The translations under genes and the position numbers were made by a program. 64,000 nt of DNA from Chryseotalea sanaruensis (GTDB lineage Bacteria > Bacteroidota > Bacteroidia > Cytophagales > Cyclobacteriaceae), in the NCBI RefSeq assembly GCF_003990915.1, contig NZ_BHXQ01000004.1, positions 186,001 through 250,000 on the forward strand. Reading direction: 5' to 3'. Under the pieces are notes generated by a model. The model had not been told where the DNA came from and ran no database searches. It was given only the letters and a program-made list of their open reading frames with translations. Positions 26,748 through 34,869 of the stretch are shown piece by piece (within the stretch, counting starts at the first letter, position 1; every line of letters begins with the position of its first letter).

Positions 26748-27779
26748 TTAACCAAAAATAAAAGGATAGTCCTTTTGCTCATAAACATCGGTTAAAGCTT
26801 CAGCCGGATCGGGGAATTTAGATTCCTCCGCAAAACGAACAGATTCTTCTACTGTAGCCATTATTTTGGCATCAATAGCTTCCAAATCTTTCTCAGTAGC
26901 AAATTTGTTTGTTAAAATGCTTTCACGCACCTGCTCAATAGGGTCTTGTCTCTTGTATTCCTCTACTTCTTCTTTTGTGCGGTATTTTTGAGGGTCAGAC
27001 ATTGAATGTCCCTTGTAACGGTAAGTTCTGAATTCCAATAAAGTTGGTCCTTCTCCAGCCCTTGCTCTTTCTGCTGCTCTGGCCACTGATTTATGTACAG
27101 CTTCAACACTCATGCCGTCAACTGCTTCAGATGGCATATCATACGATTCACCCAACGTAGAAAGATCAGTTACATTTGAACTACGCTTTACGGAGGTACC
27201 CATAGCGTAACCGTTATTTTCGATAACAAAAATCACAGGAATTTTCCACAACATAGCCTGATTCAACGCTTCGTGAAAGGCACCCTGACGCACAGCGCCA
27301 TCGCCCATATAACAGATACAAAGTTTACCTGTCTTATTATATTTCTCTGCAAAGGCAAGACCTGCACCAAGTGGCACCTGGCCTCCTACAATACCATGAC
27401 CGCCATAAAAATGGTTGGCAACATCAAAAATATGCATTGAACCGCCTTTTCCTTTCGAAACGCCTGTTTCCTTGCCATACAATTCAGCCATTACCGCATT
27501 TGCACTGGTACCCAATGCCAATGGATGGGCGTGATCGCGGTAAGCAGTAATATACTTATCACCTTTTTCAAGGGCACTAACTGCACCTGCTGCACAAGCC
27601 TCTTGTCCTATATATAAGTGACAAAAGCCTTTAATTTTCTGCATACCATATAATTGGCCAGCCTTCTCTTCGAATTTGCGCATCAATTGCATGCTTTCGT
27701 ACCAGAAAAGGTAGGTTTCTTTAGAAAACTCAGTCTTTGATCCCTTTGCTGCACTCGCAGCCGTCTTGGATGTAGCCAT
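26748..27779 (-). CDS. pdhA: Pyruvate dehydrogenase E1, alpha subunit
   Basis: 343 residues from the ATG at 27779 (the ORF to 27827 adds 16 residues across the promoter region and is not used). With E1-beta, E2 and E3 it oxidises pyruvate to acetyl-CoA. The thiamine diphosphate motif is visible as MGDGAVRQGAFHEALNQA followed by VIFVIENNGYAMGTS; the substrate channel histidine in HAHPLALG and the phosphorylation-loop equivalent YRYKGHSMSDPQKYR are intact. No pdhB or E2 gene is next to it, so the subunits are unlinked here, as is common in this phylum. It diverges from recF. Confidence 0.95.
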   Translation of the reverse strand: MATSKTAASAAKGSKTEFSKETYLFWYESMQLMRKFEEKAGQLYGMQKIKGFCHLYIGQEACAAGAVSALEKGDKYITAYRDHAHPLALGTSANAVMAELYGKETGVSKGKGGSMHIFDVANHFYGGHGIVGGQVPLGAGLAFAEKYNKTGKLCICYMGDGAVRQGAFHEALNQAMLWKIPVIFVIENNGYAMGTSVKRSSNVTDLSTLGESYDMPSEAVDGMSVEAVHKSVARAAERARAGEGPTLLEFRTYRYKGHSMSDPQKYRTKEEVEEYKRQDPIEQVRESILTNKFATEKDLEAIDAKIMATVEESVRFAEESKFPDPAEALTDVYEQKDYPFIFG

Positions 27780-27990
27780 AACACTAATTTTGAACTGCGA
27801 AAATACGTCCGCACCGCCAATTAACAATGAATAAAATAGAATTAACCATAATTGGCTGTTTTGCTACACCCCCTATCAAGCTATTAAAAGTCACGGTCAC
27901 AAACAGAAACCGAATAATCAAGCTGTAGCTTTCGCACTTCAATTCGAAACAATAGTATTTTCGCAACTTAAATCAGCTACCAACGACTTA

Positions 27991-29100
27991 ATGACGCTCG
28001 ATCACCTCCACTTATTCAATTTTAAAAATTATGCGGAGGCTGACATCACCTTTTCTAAGCACTTAAATATTTTAGTTGGTAAAAATGGGAGTGGTAAGAC
28101 TAATTTACTAGACGCCATTTATAGTCTGGCATTTACCAAGGGAGCAATCTCATCTGCCGATCAACACTATATTAAGGAAGGCGAAAACCAGTTGGTTGTG
28201 CGGGGCACCTTTACCAAAGAAGGCAAAGCACATGATTTAACCCTGGGTCTACAGGTTGGCCAGAAGAAAATTTTCCGCGAAGACGGGCAAGATTATGCCA
28301 AACTAAGCGAGCATATCGGTAAGTACCCTGCCGTATTGGTACTGCCCGATGATGTTGATCTTGTAAAAGATGGCAGCGAAGCAAGGCGTAGATTTTTCGA
28401 TACGCTCATTTCTCAATTTGATAAAGTGTATTTGGATAGTTTGATGCGTTACAACCACTGTTTGAAACAGCGCAATGGCTTGCTTAAAATGTTTGCGGAA
28501 TCGGGAAGACAAGATTGGGTAATGATTGAGTCATACGATGACCTGCTTGCGCCATTGGGGCAGCAACTTTTTCAGAAGCGCCTCAGCTTTATTGAGGAAT
28601 TTCTTGGAGTCTTTCAACGGTACTATCAACTTTTAGTGGCAAATGAGCCAGTGAATCTTCGCTATTCATCTCAGTTAATAGAGGAGGATTATAAAGAGGG
28701 ACTACTCAAAGGCAGGACAAAAGACCTCGCTTTGCAACGAACAAGTTTCGGGATACATCGCGATGATTTTATTTTTTTATTAGGCGAAGGCGACCTGAAA
28801 AAACTTGGGTCACAAGGTCAGCAAAAATCATTTGTCCTATCCATGAAGCTGGCTCAGCTTGAAATTCTTAAACAGCATAAAGGTTTTTATCCTGTATTAT
28901 TATTAGACGATGTCTTTGATAAGCTTGACAGTGAACGTATTGGACAATTATTAAAACTATTCCCGACCTTTGGTCAGGTTTTCTTAACTGATGCCCGGCC
29001 GGATCGTACTTTGCACCTGTTGGACGTGGTAAATCTGGAAAGAAAAATTTTTACAGTAGAAAAAGGAGAAATCAGTGGCTATACGCAAGAAAAGGGATGA
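27991..29100 (+). CDS. recF: DNA replication/repair protein RecF
   Basis: 369 residues. SMC-like ATPase of the RecFOR gap-repair pathway that loads RecA at single-strand gaps. Walker A is at 30-37 (GKNGSGKT); the signature LGSQGQQKSFVLSMKLAQ and Walker B VLLLDDVFDKLD are near 275-310, followed by QVFLTDA. Start MTLDHLHLFNFKNYAEADI is typical. It overlaps the small DUF721 gene at its 3' end by 26 bases, a pairing seen in many bacteria next to DnaA-DnaN-RecF type loci. Confidence 0.97.
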   Translation: MTLDHLHLFNFKNYAEADITFSKHLNILVGKNGSGKTNLLDAIYSLAFTKGAISSADQHYIKEGENQLVVRGTFTKEGKAHDLTLGLQVGQKKIFREDGQDYAKLSEHIGKYPAVLVLPDDVDLVKDGSEARRRFFDTLISQFDKVYLDSLMRYNHCLKQRNGLLKMFAESGRQDWVMIESYDDLLAPLGQQLFQKRLSFIEEFLGVFQRYYQLLVANEPVNLRYSSQLIEEDYKEGLLKGRTKDLALQRTSFGIHRDDFIFLLGEGDLKKLGSQGQQKSFVLSMKLAQLEILKQHKGFYPVLLLDDVFDKLDSERIGQLLKLFPTFGQVFLTDARPDRTLHLLDVVNLERKIFTVEKGEISGYTQEKG

Positions 29101-29377
29101 AATTCAATCAGTAGGGCAGGCCTTGCAAGATTTGCTACAGACCTACAGACTGAAAGATCGTTTCGATGAAAAATCGGTGCTGGCCTCGTGGGAACGCTTA
29201 GTGGGCAAGCCTATTGCCAAACGAACCAAACGGATTTGGCTTAAAAACGCAGTCTTATTTGTTGAATTTGATTCACCAACCATTAAAAGCGACTTCTCTT
29301 TCCACAAGACTAAAGTGATCGAGATTTTCCAGAAAGAGTTTGGTAAAGAATCGGTTAAAGAGATTATAATCATGTAA
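29075..29377 (+). CDS. DUF721 (DciA-like) protein
   Basis: 100 residues, starting with a GTG (MAIRKKRDEI) that lies inside the end of recF. Family features: the initial helix LQDLLQTYRLKDRFDEK, then the ASWERLVGKPIAKRTKRIWLKNAVLFVEFDSP segment, which matches the 'W..+VG..ia.ht....l..g.L.V.v.s..w' core of DUF721, the family that includes DciA, the replicative-helicase loader factor of many bacteria. Bacteroidota members are shorter and their role is not tested. Coupling with recF supports a DNA-replication role. Confidence 0.85.
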   Translation: MAIRKKRDEIQSVGQALQDLLQTYRLKDRFDEKSVLASWERLVGKPIAKRTKRIWLKNAVLFVEFDSPTIKSDFSFHKTKVIEIFQKEFGKESVKEIIIM

Positions 29378-29476
29378 AAGGGTTCTCAAAAAAGGAGCTC
29401 ACCTCAAATAATTCCAGATTTTCACCCCTTTTATAGCATATCTGAAAGAAATACTGATCAAATACGAGGATAAAGT

Positions 29477-29506
29477 TTTGAAAAAGTATAAAAGCGTATA
29501 ATTTTG
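29477..29506 (+). promoter_or_regulatory. Promoter of the tRNA cluster
   Basis: TTTG (29477-29480), 18-base spacer, TAATTTTG (29499-29506) followed by CACTCC. This is the consensus of the phylum and lies about 60 bases before tRNA-Tyr. A small hairpin (GCACC/GGTGC near 29524-29541) follows before the first tRNA. Confidence 0.65.
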
Positions 29507-29564
29507 CACTCCTATTTTTTAGGAGCACCCTTAAAAAGGTGCAGAGCGTTCTTAAAAATACTGA

Positions 29565-29647
29565 GGGGGAATACCAAAGCGGCCAACTGGGACAGACTGT
29601 AAATCTGTTGTCGTATGACTTCATAGGTTCGAATCCTATTTCCCCCA
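29565..29647 (+). tRNA. tRNA-Tyr (GTA)
   Basis: 83 bases. Acceptor stem GGGGGAA paired with TTCCCCC, discriminator A at 29647. The anticodon loop is CTGTAAA with anticodon GTA (29599-29601) in a CAGA/TCTG stem; a long class II variable arm follows (TTGTCGTATGACTTC), and the T arm has ATAGG TTCGAAT CCTAT. The CCA end is not encoded. First of three tRNAs upstream of tuf. Confidence 0.95.
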
Positions 29648-29651
29648 CTAG

Positions 29652-29723
29652 AAATTTCAAATTCAATATTTCAAATATCAGATTGCTTTAAATCTGGAAT
29701 CTGAAATTTAAAATCTGAAATTT
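29652..29723. repeat. AT-rich inverted repeat between tRNAs
   Basis: AAATTTCA at 29652-29659 faces TGAAATTT at 29716-29723, and the interior words (CAGATT/AATCTG at 29679-29696) also pair, so the whole spacer between tRNA-Tyr and tRNA-Gly can fold as a long imperfect hairpin. It resembles the spacer after tRNA-Gly in composition and word use. Confidence 0.65.
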
Positions 29724-29727
29724 ATTT

Positions 29728-29800
29728 GCGGGAGTAGCTCAGTTGGTAGAGCGATAGCCTTCCAAGCTATAGGTCGCGGGTTCGAGCCTCGTCTCCCGCT
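29728..29800 (+). tRNA. tRNA-Gly (TCC)
   Basis: 73 bases. Acceptor GCGGGAG with CTCCCGC, discriminator T. Anticodon stem ATAGC/GCTAT around the loop CTTCCAA with anticodon TCC (29761-29763). D arm AGCTCAGTTGGTAGAGC and T arm GCGGG TTCGAGC CTCGT are normal. CCA is not encoded. Confidence 0.95.
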
Positions 29801-29801
29801 C

Positions 29802-29912
29802 GGATTAATTTCAAATTCAAAGTTCCAAATTTCAAATGGGCTTGAATTTGAAGTTGAAACCTTTGATTATGACAGAATTTTGAATTTGAAATTTGAAATT
29901 TTGAATTGATCC
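29802..29912. repeat. AT-rich inverted repeat between tRNAs
   Basis: The spacer between tRNA-Gly and tRNA-Thr starts GGATTAATTTCAAATTCAAA and ends with TTTTGAATTGATCC, an imperfect inverted repeat flush against both tRNA ends. Internal words AATTTCAAAT and ATTTGAAATT repeat several times in both directions. Confidence 0.7.
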
Positions 29913-29984
<72 letters not shown>

Positions 29985-30103
29985 CTAAGTAATTTGAAAA
30001 AGGATTGCCAAACGAGGCATTCTTAACATTTGAAATTTGAAATTTTGAAATTTCCTTTTTGCCGATGCGTAGCGACCATCAAGAAAGCAATCCAGGAATT
30101 TCA

Positions 30104-30122
30104 TCGAATAACCCTTATTCGA
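30104..30122 (+). other. Perfect hairpin in the tuf leader
   Basis: TCGAATAA, CCC, TTATTCGA: an 8-base-pair stem with a 3-base loop, 107 bases before the tuf ATG, in a region (29985-30228) that otherwise shows only more AATTTGAAATTT words (about 30027-30053). It has no T tract, so it is not a terminator; it may be a processing site between tRNA-Thr and the tuf mRNA. Confidence 0.5.
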
Positions 30123-30228
30123 CAGGCATATCATGTTTGGGGTGTATAAGCTTCTGTAAAAGGAGGCAATAGCTAGTAACTAATTAAATTAACTATACAC
30201 TTTTAAACTTTAACTGGGATTTTCAAAT

Positions 30229-31416
30229 ATGGCAAAAGAAACATTTGACCGCTCAAAACCGCACGTTAACGTTGGTACCATCGGTCACGTTGACCACGGT
30301 AAAACAACGCTTACTGCTGCAATCACTCAAGTATTGGCTAAGAAAGGTCTTGCAGCAATGCGCGACTTCTCTTCAATCGACAACGCTCCTGAAGAAAAAG
30401 AAAGAGGTATCACTATCAATACTTCACACGTAGAATACGCTACAGAAAACCGTCACTATGCACACGTTGACTGTCCAGGTCACGCTGACTATGTGAAAAA
30501 CATGGTTACTGGTGCTGCCCAAATGGACGGTGCTATCCTTGTAGTAGCTGCTACTGATGGACCTATGCCTCAAACTCGCGAGCACATTCTTTTGGCTCGT
30601 CAGGTAGGTGTACCTGCTCTTGTGGTATTTATGAACAAAGTAGACTTGGTTGACGATGCAGAATTGTTAGACCTGGTTGAAATGGAAATCCGCGAACTTT
30701 TATCATCATACAAATTCCCTGGCGATGACACTCCAGTTATCCGTGGTTCTGCTTTGGGTGGTTTGAATGGCGAGCCGAAGTGGGTTGAGAAAATAGATGA
30801 ATTAATGAATGCAGTAGATACATTCATTCCTCTTCCTGTTCGTTTGATCGACAAAGATTTCTTGATGCCTGTTGAAGACGTGTTCTCAATCACTGGTCGT
30901 GGTACTGTTGCTACTGGTCGTATTGAGCGTGGTATCATCAACTCAGGTGACAAAGTTCAAATCCTAGGTATGGGTGCTGAGAACTTAGAATCTACAATCA
31001 CAGGTGTGGAAATGTTCCGTAAGATCCTTGACAGAGGTGAAGCTGGTGATAACGTAGGCCTATTGTTACGTGGTATTGAAAAAGAGCAAATCGCTCGTGG
31101 TATGGTTATCTGTAAGCCTAACTCAGTTACGCCTCACGCTAAATTCAAAGCAGAGGTTTACGTATTGAGCAAGGAAGAAGGTGGTCGTCACACACCATTC
31201 TTTAACAAATACCGTCCTCAGTTCTATTTCCGTACAACTGACGTAACTGGTGAAGTTATGTTGCCTGCTGGTGTAGAAATGGTTATGCCTGGTGATAACG
31301 TATCTATCGAAGTTACTTTGATCAACAAAATTGCTATGGAAAAAGGTCTTCGTTTCGCTATCCGCGAAGGTGGCCGTACTGTAGGATCTGGTCAGGTTAC
31401 TGAGATCTTGGATTAA
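30229..31416 (+). CDS. tuf: Elongation factor Tu
   Basis: 395 residues, the standard length. GTPase that brings aminoacyl-tRNA to the ribosome. G1 [10 protein letters not shown] (residues 18-27), the switch with [14 protein letters not shown]3 DCPGHADY, G4 NKVD and G5 GSALGG are all present; domains 2 and 3 follow to the end [10 protein letters not shown]. In many bacteria tuf is next to tRNA-Tyr, -Gly, -Thr upstream and tRNA-Trp-secE-nusG downstream; exactly this order is found here. Only one tuf is in this window; the str operon at 52.7 kb lacks one. Confidence 0.98.
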   Translation: MAKETFDRSKPHVNVGTIGHVDHGKTTLTAAITQVLAKKGLAAMRDFSSIDNAPEEKERGITINTSHVEYATENRHYAHVDCPGHADYVKNMVTGAAQMDGAILVVAATDGPMPQTREHILLARQVGVPALVVFMNKVDLVDDAELLDLVEMEIRELLSSYKFPGDDTPVIRGSALGGLNGEPKWVEKIDELMNAVDTFIPLPVRLIDKDFLMPVEDVFSITGRGTVATGRIERGIINSGDKVQILGMGAENLESTITGVEMFRKILDRGEAGDNVGLLLRGIEKEQIARGMVICKPNSVTPHAKFKAEVYVLSKEEGGRHTPFFNKYRPQFYFRTTDVTGEVMLPAGVEMVMPGDNVSIEVTLINKIAMEKGLRFAIREGGRTVGSGQVTEILD

Positions 31417-31433
31417 TAAATTTAAACAAGGCT

Positions 31434-31489
31434 GTGCCGGATTCATACCGGCACCACATTATATGTGGGATCGTAGAATATCACTACGA
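31434..31489 (+). other. Three consecutive hairpins in tuf 3' region
   Basis: Perfect stems follow one another: GTGCCGG-7-CCGGCAC (31434-31454), CCACAT-3-ATGTGG (31454-31468) and TCGTAG-7-CTACGA (31471-31489). They lie between the tuf stop and its terminator and contain no ORF. Such tandem stems could protect the tuf mRNA end or form a small RNA. Confidence 0.6.
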
Positions 31490-31499
31490 AAAGCTTAAA

Positions 31500-31540
31500 A
31501 AAGGCGTTCCGGAACTAAAATTCTGGAACGCCTTTGTTTT
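31500..31540 (+). terminator. tuf terminator
   Basis: AAAGGCGTTCC at 31500-31510 pairs perfectly with GGAACGCCTTT at 31525-31535, with a further inner stem GGAA/TTC(T), followed by GTTTTCT. Its tail contains the -33 box of the next promoter. Confidence 0.85.
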
Positions 31541-31563
31541 CTATTAGCCGATTTATACCTTTG
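31533..31563 (+). promoter_or_regulatory. Promoter of the tRNA-Trp-secE-nusG-rpl-rpo operon
   Basis: TTTG (31533-31536), 19-base spacer, TACCTTTG (31556-31563), followed by CAGTCCT. A perfect consensus match. The -33 box lies in the tail of the tuf terminator. The 15 bases from TACC to TCCT are identical to those before rpsL. Confidence 0.8.
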
Positions 31564-31675
31564 CAGTCCTTTTGAATTTGGATACAGGTGTAAACGTGTG
31601 TTATTCAGAGGATTAGGGAGTCTGGTTAAATTTTAAACTTGACCTGAAGTAGTGTGGTGAGGATAAAATAAACAA

Positions 31676-31746
31676 ACGGGCGTAGTTCAAGGGTAGAATT
31701 ACGGTCTCCAAAACCGCAGATGGGAGTTCGAATCTCTCCGCCCGTG
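31676..31746 (+). tRNA. tRNA-Trp (CCA)
   Basis: 71 bases. Acceptor ACGGGCG with CGCCCGT, discriminator G. Anticodon loop CTCCAAA with anticodon CCA (31708-31710) on an ACGGT/ACCGC stem with one A-C mismatch at its outer pair. T arm GGGAG TTCGAAT CTCTC. The 3' CCA is not encoded. Lies 113 bases past the promoter and 94 bases before secE, as in many bacteria. Confidence 0.95.
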
Positions 31747-31840
31747 CAAAAATTATCTAAAGCTTAGGCCAAAGGTAAAAACCTCTTAAACAGTTGTTTA
31801 GGAGACAATCTGCTGAGAGGCAGCAAACAAAAAGAGTTGT

Positions 31841-32032
31841 ATGGAAAAGATAACAACCTATTTATCTGAATCCTGGGACGAAATCAAAAACAAGGTTTCG
31901 TGGACCAAGTATAGCGAGTTGCAAAGCAGTGCCATTTTGGTATTGGTAGCCTCTACCATTTTTGCTTTGGTTATTGGCGCTATTGACTGGGTTTTCAAGT
32001 CAGGGTTAGAGTGGTTTTACAGTGAATTTTAA
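31841..32032 (+). CDS. secE: Preprotein translocase subunit SecE
   Basis: 63 residues, the short single-helix form of SecE usual outside gamma-proteobacteria. Amphipathic start (TTYLSESWDEIKNKVSWTKYSELQ) followed by one membrane helix (SAILVLVASTIFALVIGAIDWVF). The KVSWTK motif before the helix is the SecE hallmark. Partner of SecY and SecG in protein export. It is separated from nusG by only 6 bases. Confidence 0.95.
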   Translation: MEKITTYLSESWDEIKNKVSWTKYSELQSSAILVLVASTIFALVIGAIDWVFKSGLEWFYSEF

Positions 32033-32038
32033 TAGGGT

Positions 32039-32596
32039 ATGGGCGAACTTAAGTGGTACGTATTACGCGCTGTCAGTGGCCAGGAAAAGAAAGTAAAATC
32101 TTACCTGGAAACGGAGATCGAGCGTTCCAAGCTTGCTGAAGCAATTCCGCAAGTGCTTATACCTTCAGAGAAAGTGTACGAAATGAGGGGCGGTAAAAAG
32201 CGTGTACGTGAGCGCAGCTTTTTTCCGGGTTACATCCTCATTAGTGCAGATATGTCCAATGAAAAAGCATTCCACATGGTAAACGAAATACCAGGTGTAA
32301 TCGGATTCTTGGGCAACAACGGCACCGGGGCTTCCAAGATTCCTGTTCCTCTTCGTCAATCAGAGGTTAACAGAATTCTCGGCAAAGTTGATGAGATTGA
32401 CAGCTTTGAAGAAAAACTCGACACCCCTTACATTAAGGGAGAACAAGTGAAAGTAATGGACGGACCGTTCAGTGGCTTCACAGGTTCTGTAGAGGAAATA
32501 TTCGAAGACAAAAAGAAACTTAACGTGATGGTGAAAATCTTCGGACGAAACACCCCTGTTGAGTTGAGTTATATGCAAGTTGAAAAGCTAGACTAA
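32039..32596 (+). CDS. nusG: Transcription antitermination factor NusG
   Basis: 185 residues. NGN domain (WYVLRAVSGQEKKVKSYLE; GYILISADMS) binds the RNA polymerase clamp; the C-terminal KOW domain (KVMDGPFSGFTGSVEEIFE) contacts S10 or Rho. The internal KRVRERSFFPGYI segment is normal for Bacteroidota. It is placed next to the ribosomal and polymerase genes as in most bacteria; S10 (rpsJ) itself is at 55.8 kb. Confidence 0.97.
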   Translation: MGELKWYVLRAVSGQEKKVKSYLETEIERSKLAEAIPQVLIPSEKVYEMRGGKKRVRERSFFPGYILISADMSNEKAFHMVNEIPGVIGFLGNNGTGASKIPVPLRQSEVNRILGKVDEIDSFEEKLDTPYIKGEQVKVMDGPFSGFTGSVEEIFEDKKKLNVMVKIFGRNTPVELSYMQVEKLD

Positions 32597-32602
32597 GTAG
32601 CA

Positions 32603-33046
32603 ATGGCAAAGGAAATTACAGGTTATCTGAAACTTCAGGTAAAAGGTGGTGCCGCTAACCCGTCACCGCCAATTGGTCCGGCTTTGGGTAGCAAGGGTTT
32701 GAACATTATGGATTTCTGTAAGCAGTTCAACGCCCGTTCGCAAGACAAACCAGGACAAGTATTGCCCGTTCTCATTACTATTTACAATGACAAGTCGTTT
32801 GACTTCGTCATTAAAACACCGCCCGCTGCTAACCTCATCCTTGAAGCGATGAAGAAGCAGAAGGGTTCCGCTGAGCCTAACCGTGCAAAGATTGGTTCTA
32901 TCTCCTGGGAACAGGTGAAGACCATCGCAGAACTCAAAATGCCTGACTTAAATGCTTTTAAAGTAGAGTCAGCCATGAAGATGATTGCCGGTACAGCGCG
33001 TAGCATGGGTGTTACAGTAAGTGGTACTCCACCGTGGGAAAATTAA
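32603..33046 (+). CDS. rplK: Ribosomal protein uL11
   Basis: 147 residues, normal length. Binds the GTPase-associated centre of 23S rRNA. Signatures are [37 protein letters not shown] and the C-terminal RNA-binding [14 protein letters not shown]. It follows nusG with a 6-base gap and precedes rplA by 25 bases. Confidence 0.98.
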   Translation: MAKEITGYLKLQVKGGAANPSPPIGPALGSKGLNIMDFCKQFNARSQDKPGQVLPVLITIYNDKSFDFVIKTPPAANLILEAMKKQKGSAEPNRAKIGSISWEQVKTIAELKMPDLNAFKVESAMKMIAGTARSMGVTVSGTPPWEN

Positions 33047-33071
33047 GTTCAACGAAAAAGAATCATTGAAC

Positions 33072-33770
33072 ATGGCAAAGATTTCAAAAAATAGAAAGGC
33101 CGTTTTGGCAAAATTCAACCTCGAGAAAGAATTCTCTCTCGAAGACGCCTCAAAAATGTTGAAGGATATAACCTTCGTCAAATTTGATTCATCTGTTGAT
33201 TTAGACATCCGCTTGGGCGTTGACCCTAAGAAGTCTGATCAAATGGTGCGTGGCGTAGTTGCATTGCCTCACGGTATCGGTAAGACAGTTCGTGTATTGG
33301 TATTGTGTACGCCTGACAAGGTTCAGGCTGCGAAAGATGCTGGTGCAGAACACGTAGGACTTGACGACTATATCACTAAGATCGAAGGTGGATGGACAGA
33401 TATCGATGTGATCATCTGTACGCCAACCGTAATGGCTAAGGTGGGTAAGTTGGGTAAAGTATTGGGCCCTCGTGGTTTAATGCCAAACCCTAAGTCAGGT
33501 ACAGTAACGCTTGACGTAGGAAAAGCAGTAACAGAAGTGAAGGCTGGTAAAATCGATTTTAAAATCGACAAAACCGGTATTATCCATGTAAGCATTGGTA
33601 AGGCTTCTTTCTCTCCTGATAAGATCCGCGACAACGCAATGGAAATGATCAACACTGTGGCAAAGTTGAAACCCGCCTCTGCGAAAGGTGAATACTTCAG
33701 AAGTATCACTATTTCGACTACTATGAGCCCGGGTATCATCCTTGACAAAGGTACAATTGCTGGCATTTAA
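33072..33770 (+). CDS. rplA: Ribosomal protein uL1
   Basis: 232 residues from the ATG at 33072 (the ORF from 33021 overlaps rplK and is rejected). Forms the mobile L1 stalk near the E site and, in other bacteria, represses its own mRNA. Signatures: [50 protein letters not shown]. No L1 target hairpin was searched for by folding; the rplK-rplA gap is too short to hold one. Confidence 0.98.
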   Translation: MAKISKNRKAVLAKFNLEKEFSLEDASKMLKDITFVKFDSSVDLDIRLGVDPKKSDQMVRGVVALPHGIGKTVRVLVLCTPDKVQAAKDAGAEHVGLDDYITKIEGGWTDIDVIICTPTVMAKVGKLGKVLGPRGLMPNPKSGTVTLDVGKAVTEVKAGKIDFKIDKTGIIHVSIGKASFSPDKIRDNAMEMINTVAKLKPASAKGEYFRSITISTTMSPGIILDKGTIAGI

Positions 33771-33782
33771 GATTTTTAAGAC

Positions 33783-34319
33783 ATGACCAGAGACGAAAAA
33801 GAACAGATAATAGAAGAGCTGAAAGGCAAGTTTGCAGAAAACGCGCACTTCTACATTACCGATGCCAGCGGTTTAACCGTAGCACAGGTAAATGCATTTA
33901 GAAGAATGTGCTTTAAAAGTGGAATTGAATACCGTGTTTACAAGAACACACTTATTCGCAAAGCTTTAGAAGCACAAGAAGGCACGGATTTCTCTCCAGT
34001 ATTCACAGTATTAAAAGGATTTTCAGGCGTTATGTTCTCTAAAGAGATCGGTAATGCACCTGCAAAAGTTCTGAAGGAATACCATAAGAAACTGGATGGC
34101 AGACCTGCACTAAAGGCCGCCTCAGTATCATCCGATTTATTTATCGGTGCTGAGAACCTGAACATGCTCAGCGAGCTTAAGAGCAAAAATGAGCTCATCG
34201 GTGATGTTATTGCATTACTTCAATCACCTGCCAAGAATGTTATCTCTGCTCTTCAGAGCGGAAAGCATACCGTGGCCGGTTTGGTGAAGTCTTTGGAAGA
34301 ACGCGCCTCAAAACAATAA
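33783..34319 (+). CDS. rplJ: Ribosomal protein uL10
   Basis: 178 residues. Stalk base protein that holds L7/L12 dimers. N-terminal FYITDASGLTVAQVNAFRRMC and YRVYKNTLIRKAL bind 23S rRNA; the C-terminal helix (about 150-178) binds L7/L12. The 12-base gap from rplA leaves no room for the long leader that carries L10 autoregulation in E. coli, so control must be elsewhere. Confidence 0.97.
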   Translation: MTRDEKEQIIEELKGKFAENAHFYITDASGLTVAQVNAFRRMCFKSGIEYRVYKNTLIRKALEAQEGTDFSPVFTVLKGFSGVMFSKEIGNAPAKVLKEYHKKLDGRPALKAASVSSDLFIGAENLNMLSELKSKNELIGDVIALLQSPAKNVISALQSGKHTVAGLVKSLEERASKQ

Positions 34320-34353
34320 TTAACTGAATTAAAAACTTTTAAATTTTACAAAA

Positions 34354-34728
34354 ATGGCTGATGTTAAAGCACTTGGAGATCAACTAGTTGAACTCACAGT
34401 TAAAGAAGTAAACGAATTAGCTTCTTACCTAAAAGAAACATACGGAATCGAGCCTGCTGCTGCTGCTGTAGCGGTTGCTGGTCCTGCTGCTGGTGGCGCT
34501 GCTGCCCCTGAAGCTAAGACTAACTTCGATGTAGTTTTGAAAAGCGCTGGTGCTAACAAACTTCAAATCGTGAAGCTTGTTAAAGAATTGACTGGTCTTG
34601 GCTTGAAAGAAGCTAAAGATGTAGTTGATGGCGCGCCTAAGACTATCAAAGAAGGTCTTCCTAAGGACGAAGCTGAAAACTTGAAGAAGCAGCTTGTAGA
34701 AGCTGGTGCTGAAGTAGAATTGAAATAA
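34354..34728 (+). CDS. rplL: Ribosomal protein bL12
   Basis: 124 residues. N-terminal dimer domain with [16 protein letters not shown], an Ala-rich flexible hinge ([20 protein letters not shown]) and the C-terminal factor-binding domain with [20 protein letters not shown] and [10 protein letters not shown]. Recruits EF-Tu and EF-G. The 63-base gap to the rpoB -10-side hairpins marks an attenuation site. Confidence 0.98.
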   Translation: MADVKALGDQLVELTVKEVNELASYLKETYGIEPAAAAVAVAGPAAGGAAAPEAKTNFDVVLKSAGANKLQIVKLVKELTGLGLKEAKDVVDGAPKTIKEGLPKDEAENLKKQLVEAGAEVELK

Positions 34729-34739
34729 TTCCCTTCGGT

Positions 34740-34816
34740 TGGTGAGATACGCTGGGTAGCGTCTTCACACCATCTTCACAGACCCTGTTCCGTGTCAAAA
34801 TGGTACAGGGTCTTTT
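34740..34816 (+). promoter_or_regulatory. Attenuator between rplL and rpoB
   Basis: Two hairpins occur in the 141-base rplL-rpoB gap. The first (GGTGAGA ... TCTTCACACC, 34740-34771) has an inner CGCT/AGCG stem. The second has AGACCCTGT (34780-34788) paired perfectly with ACAGGGTCT (34805-34813) followed by TTTCCC, a weak terminator form. Placement matches the partial terminator of E. coli that lowers RNA polymerase relative to ribosomal protein output. Confidence 0.65.
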
Positions 34817-34869
34817 CCCATTTCTACCCAAAGTTCTTTCAAGAGTCCAGGCACCTAAAAAAATTAACC

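Noticed and set aside
34792..34869. 26-residue N-terminal extension of RpoB from a GTG
   Set aside because: The GTG is in the loop of the attenuator hairpin and the encoded residues are not like any RpoB start.
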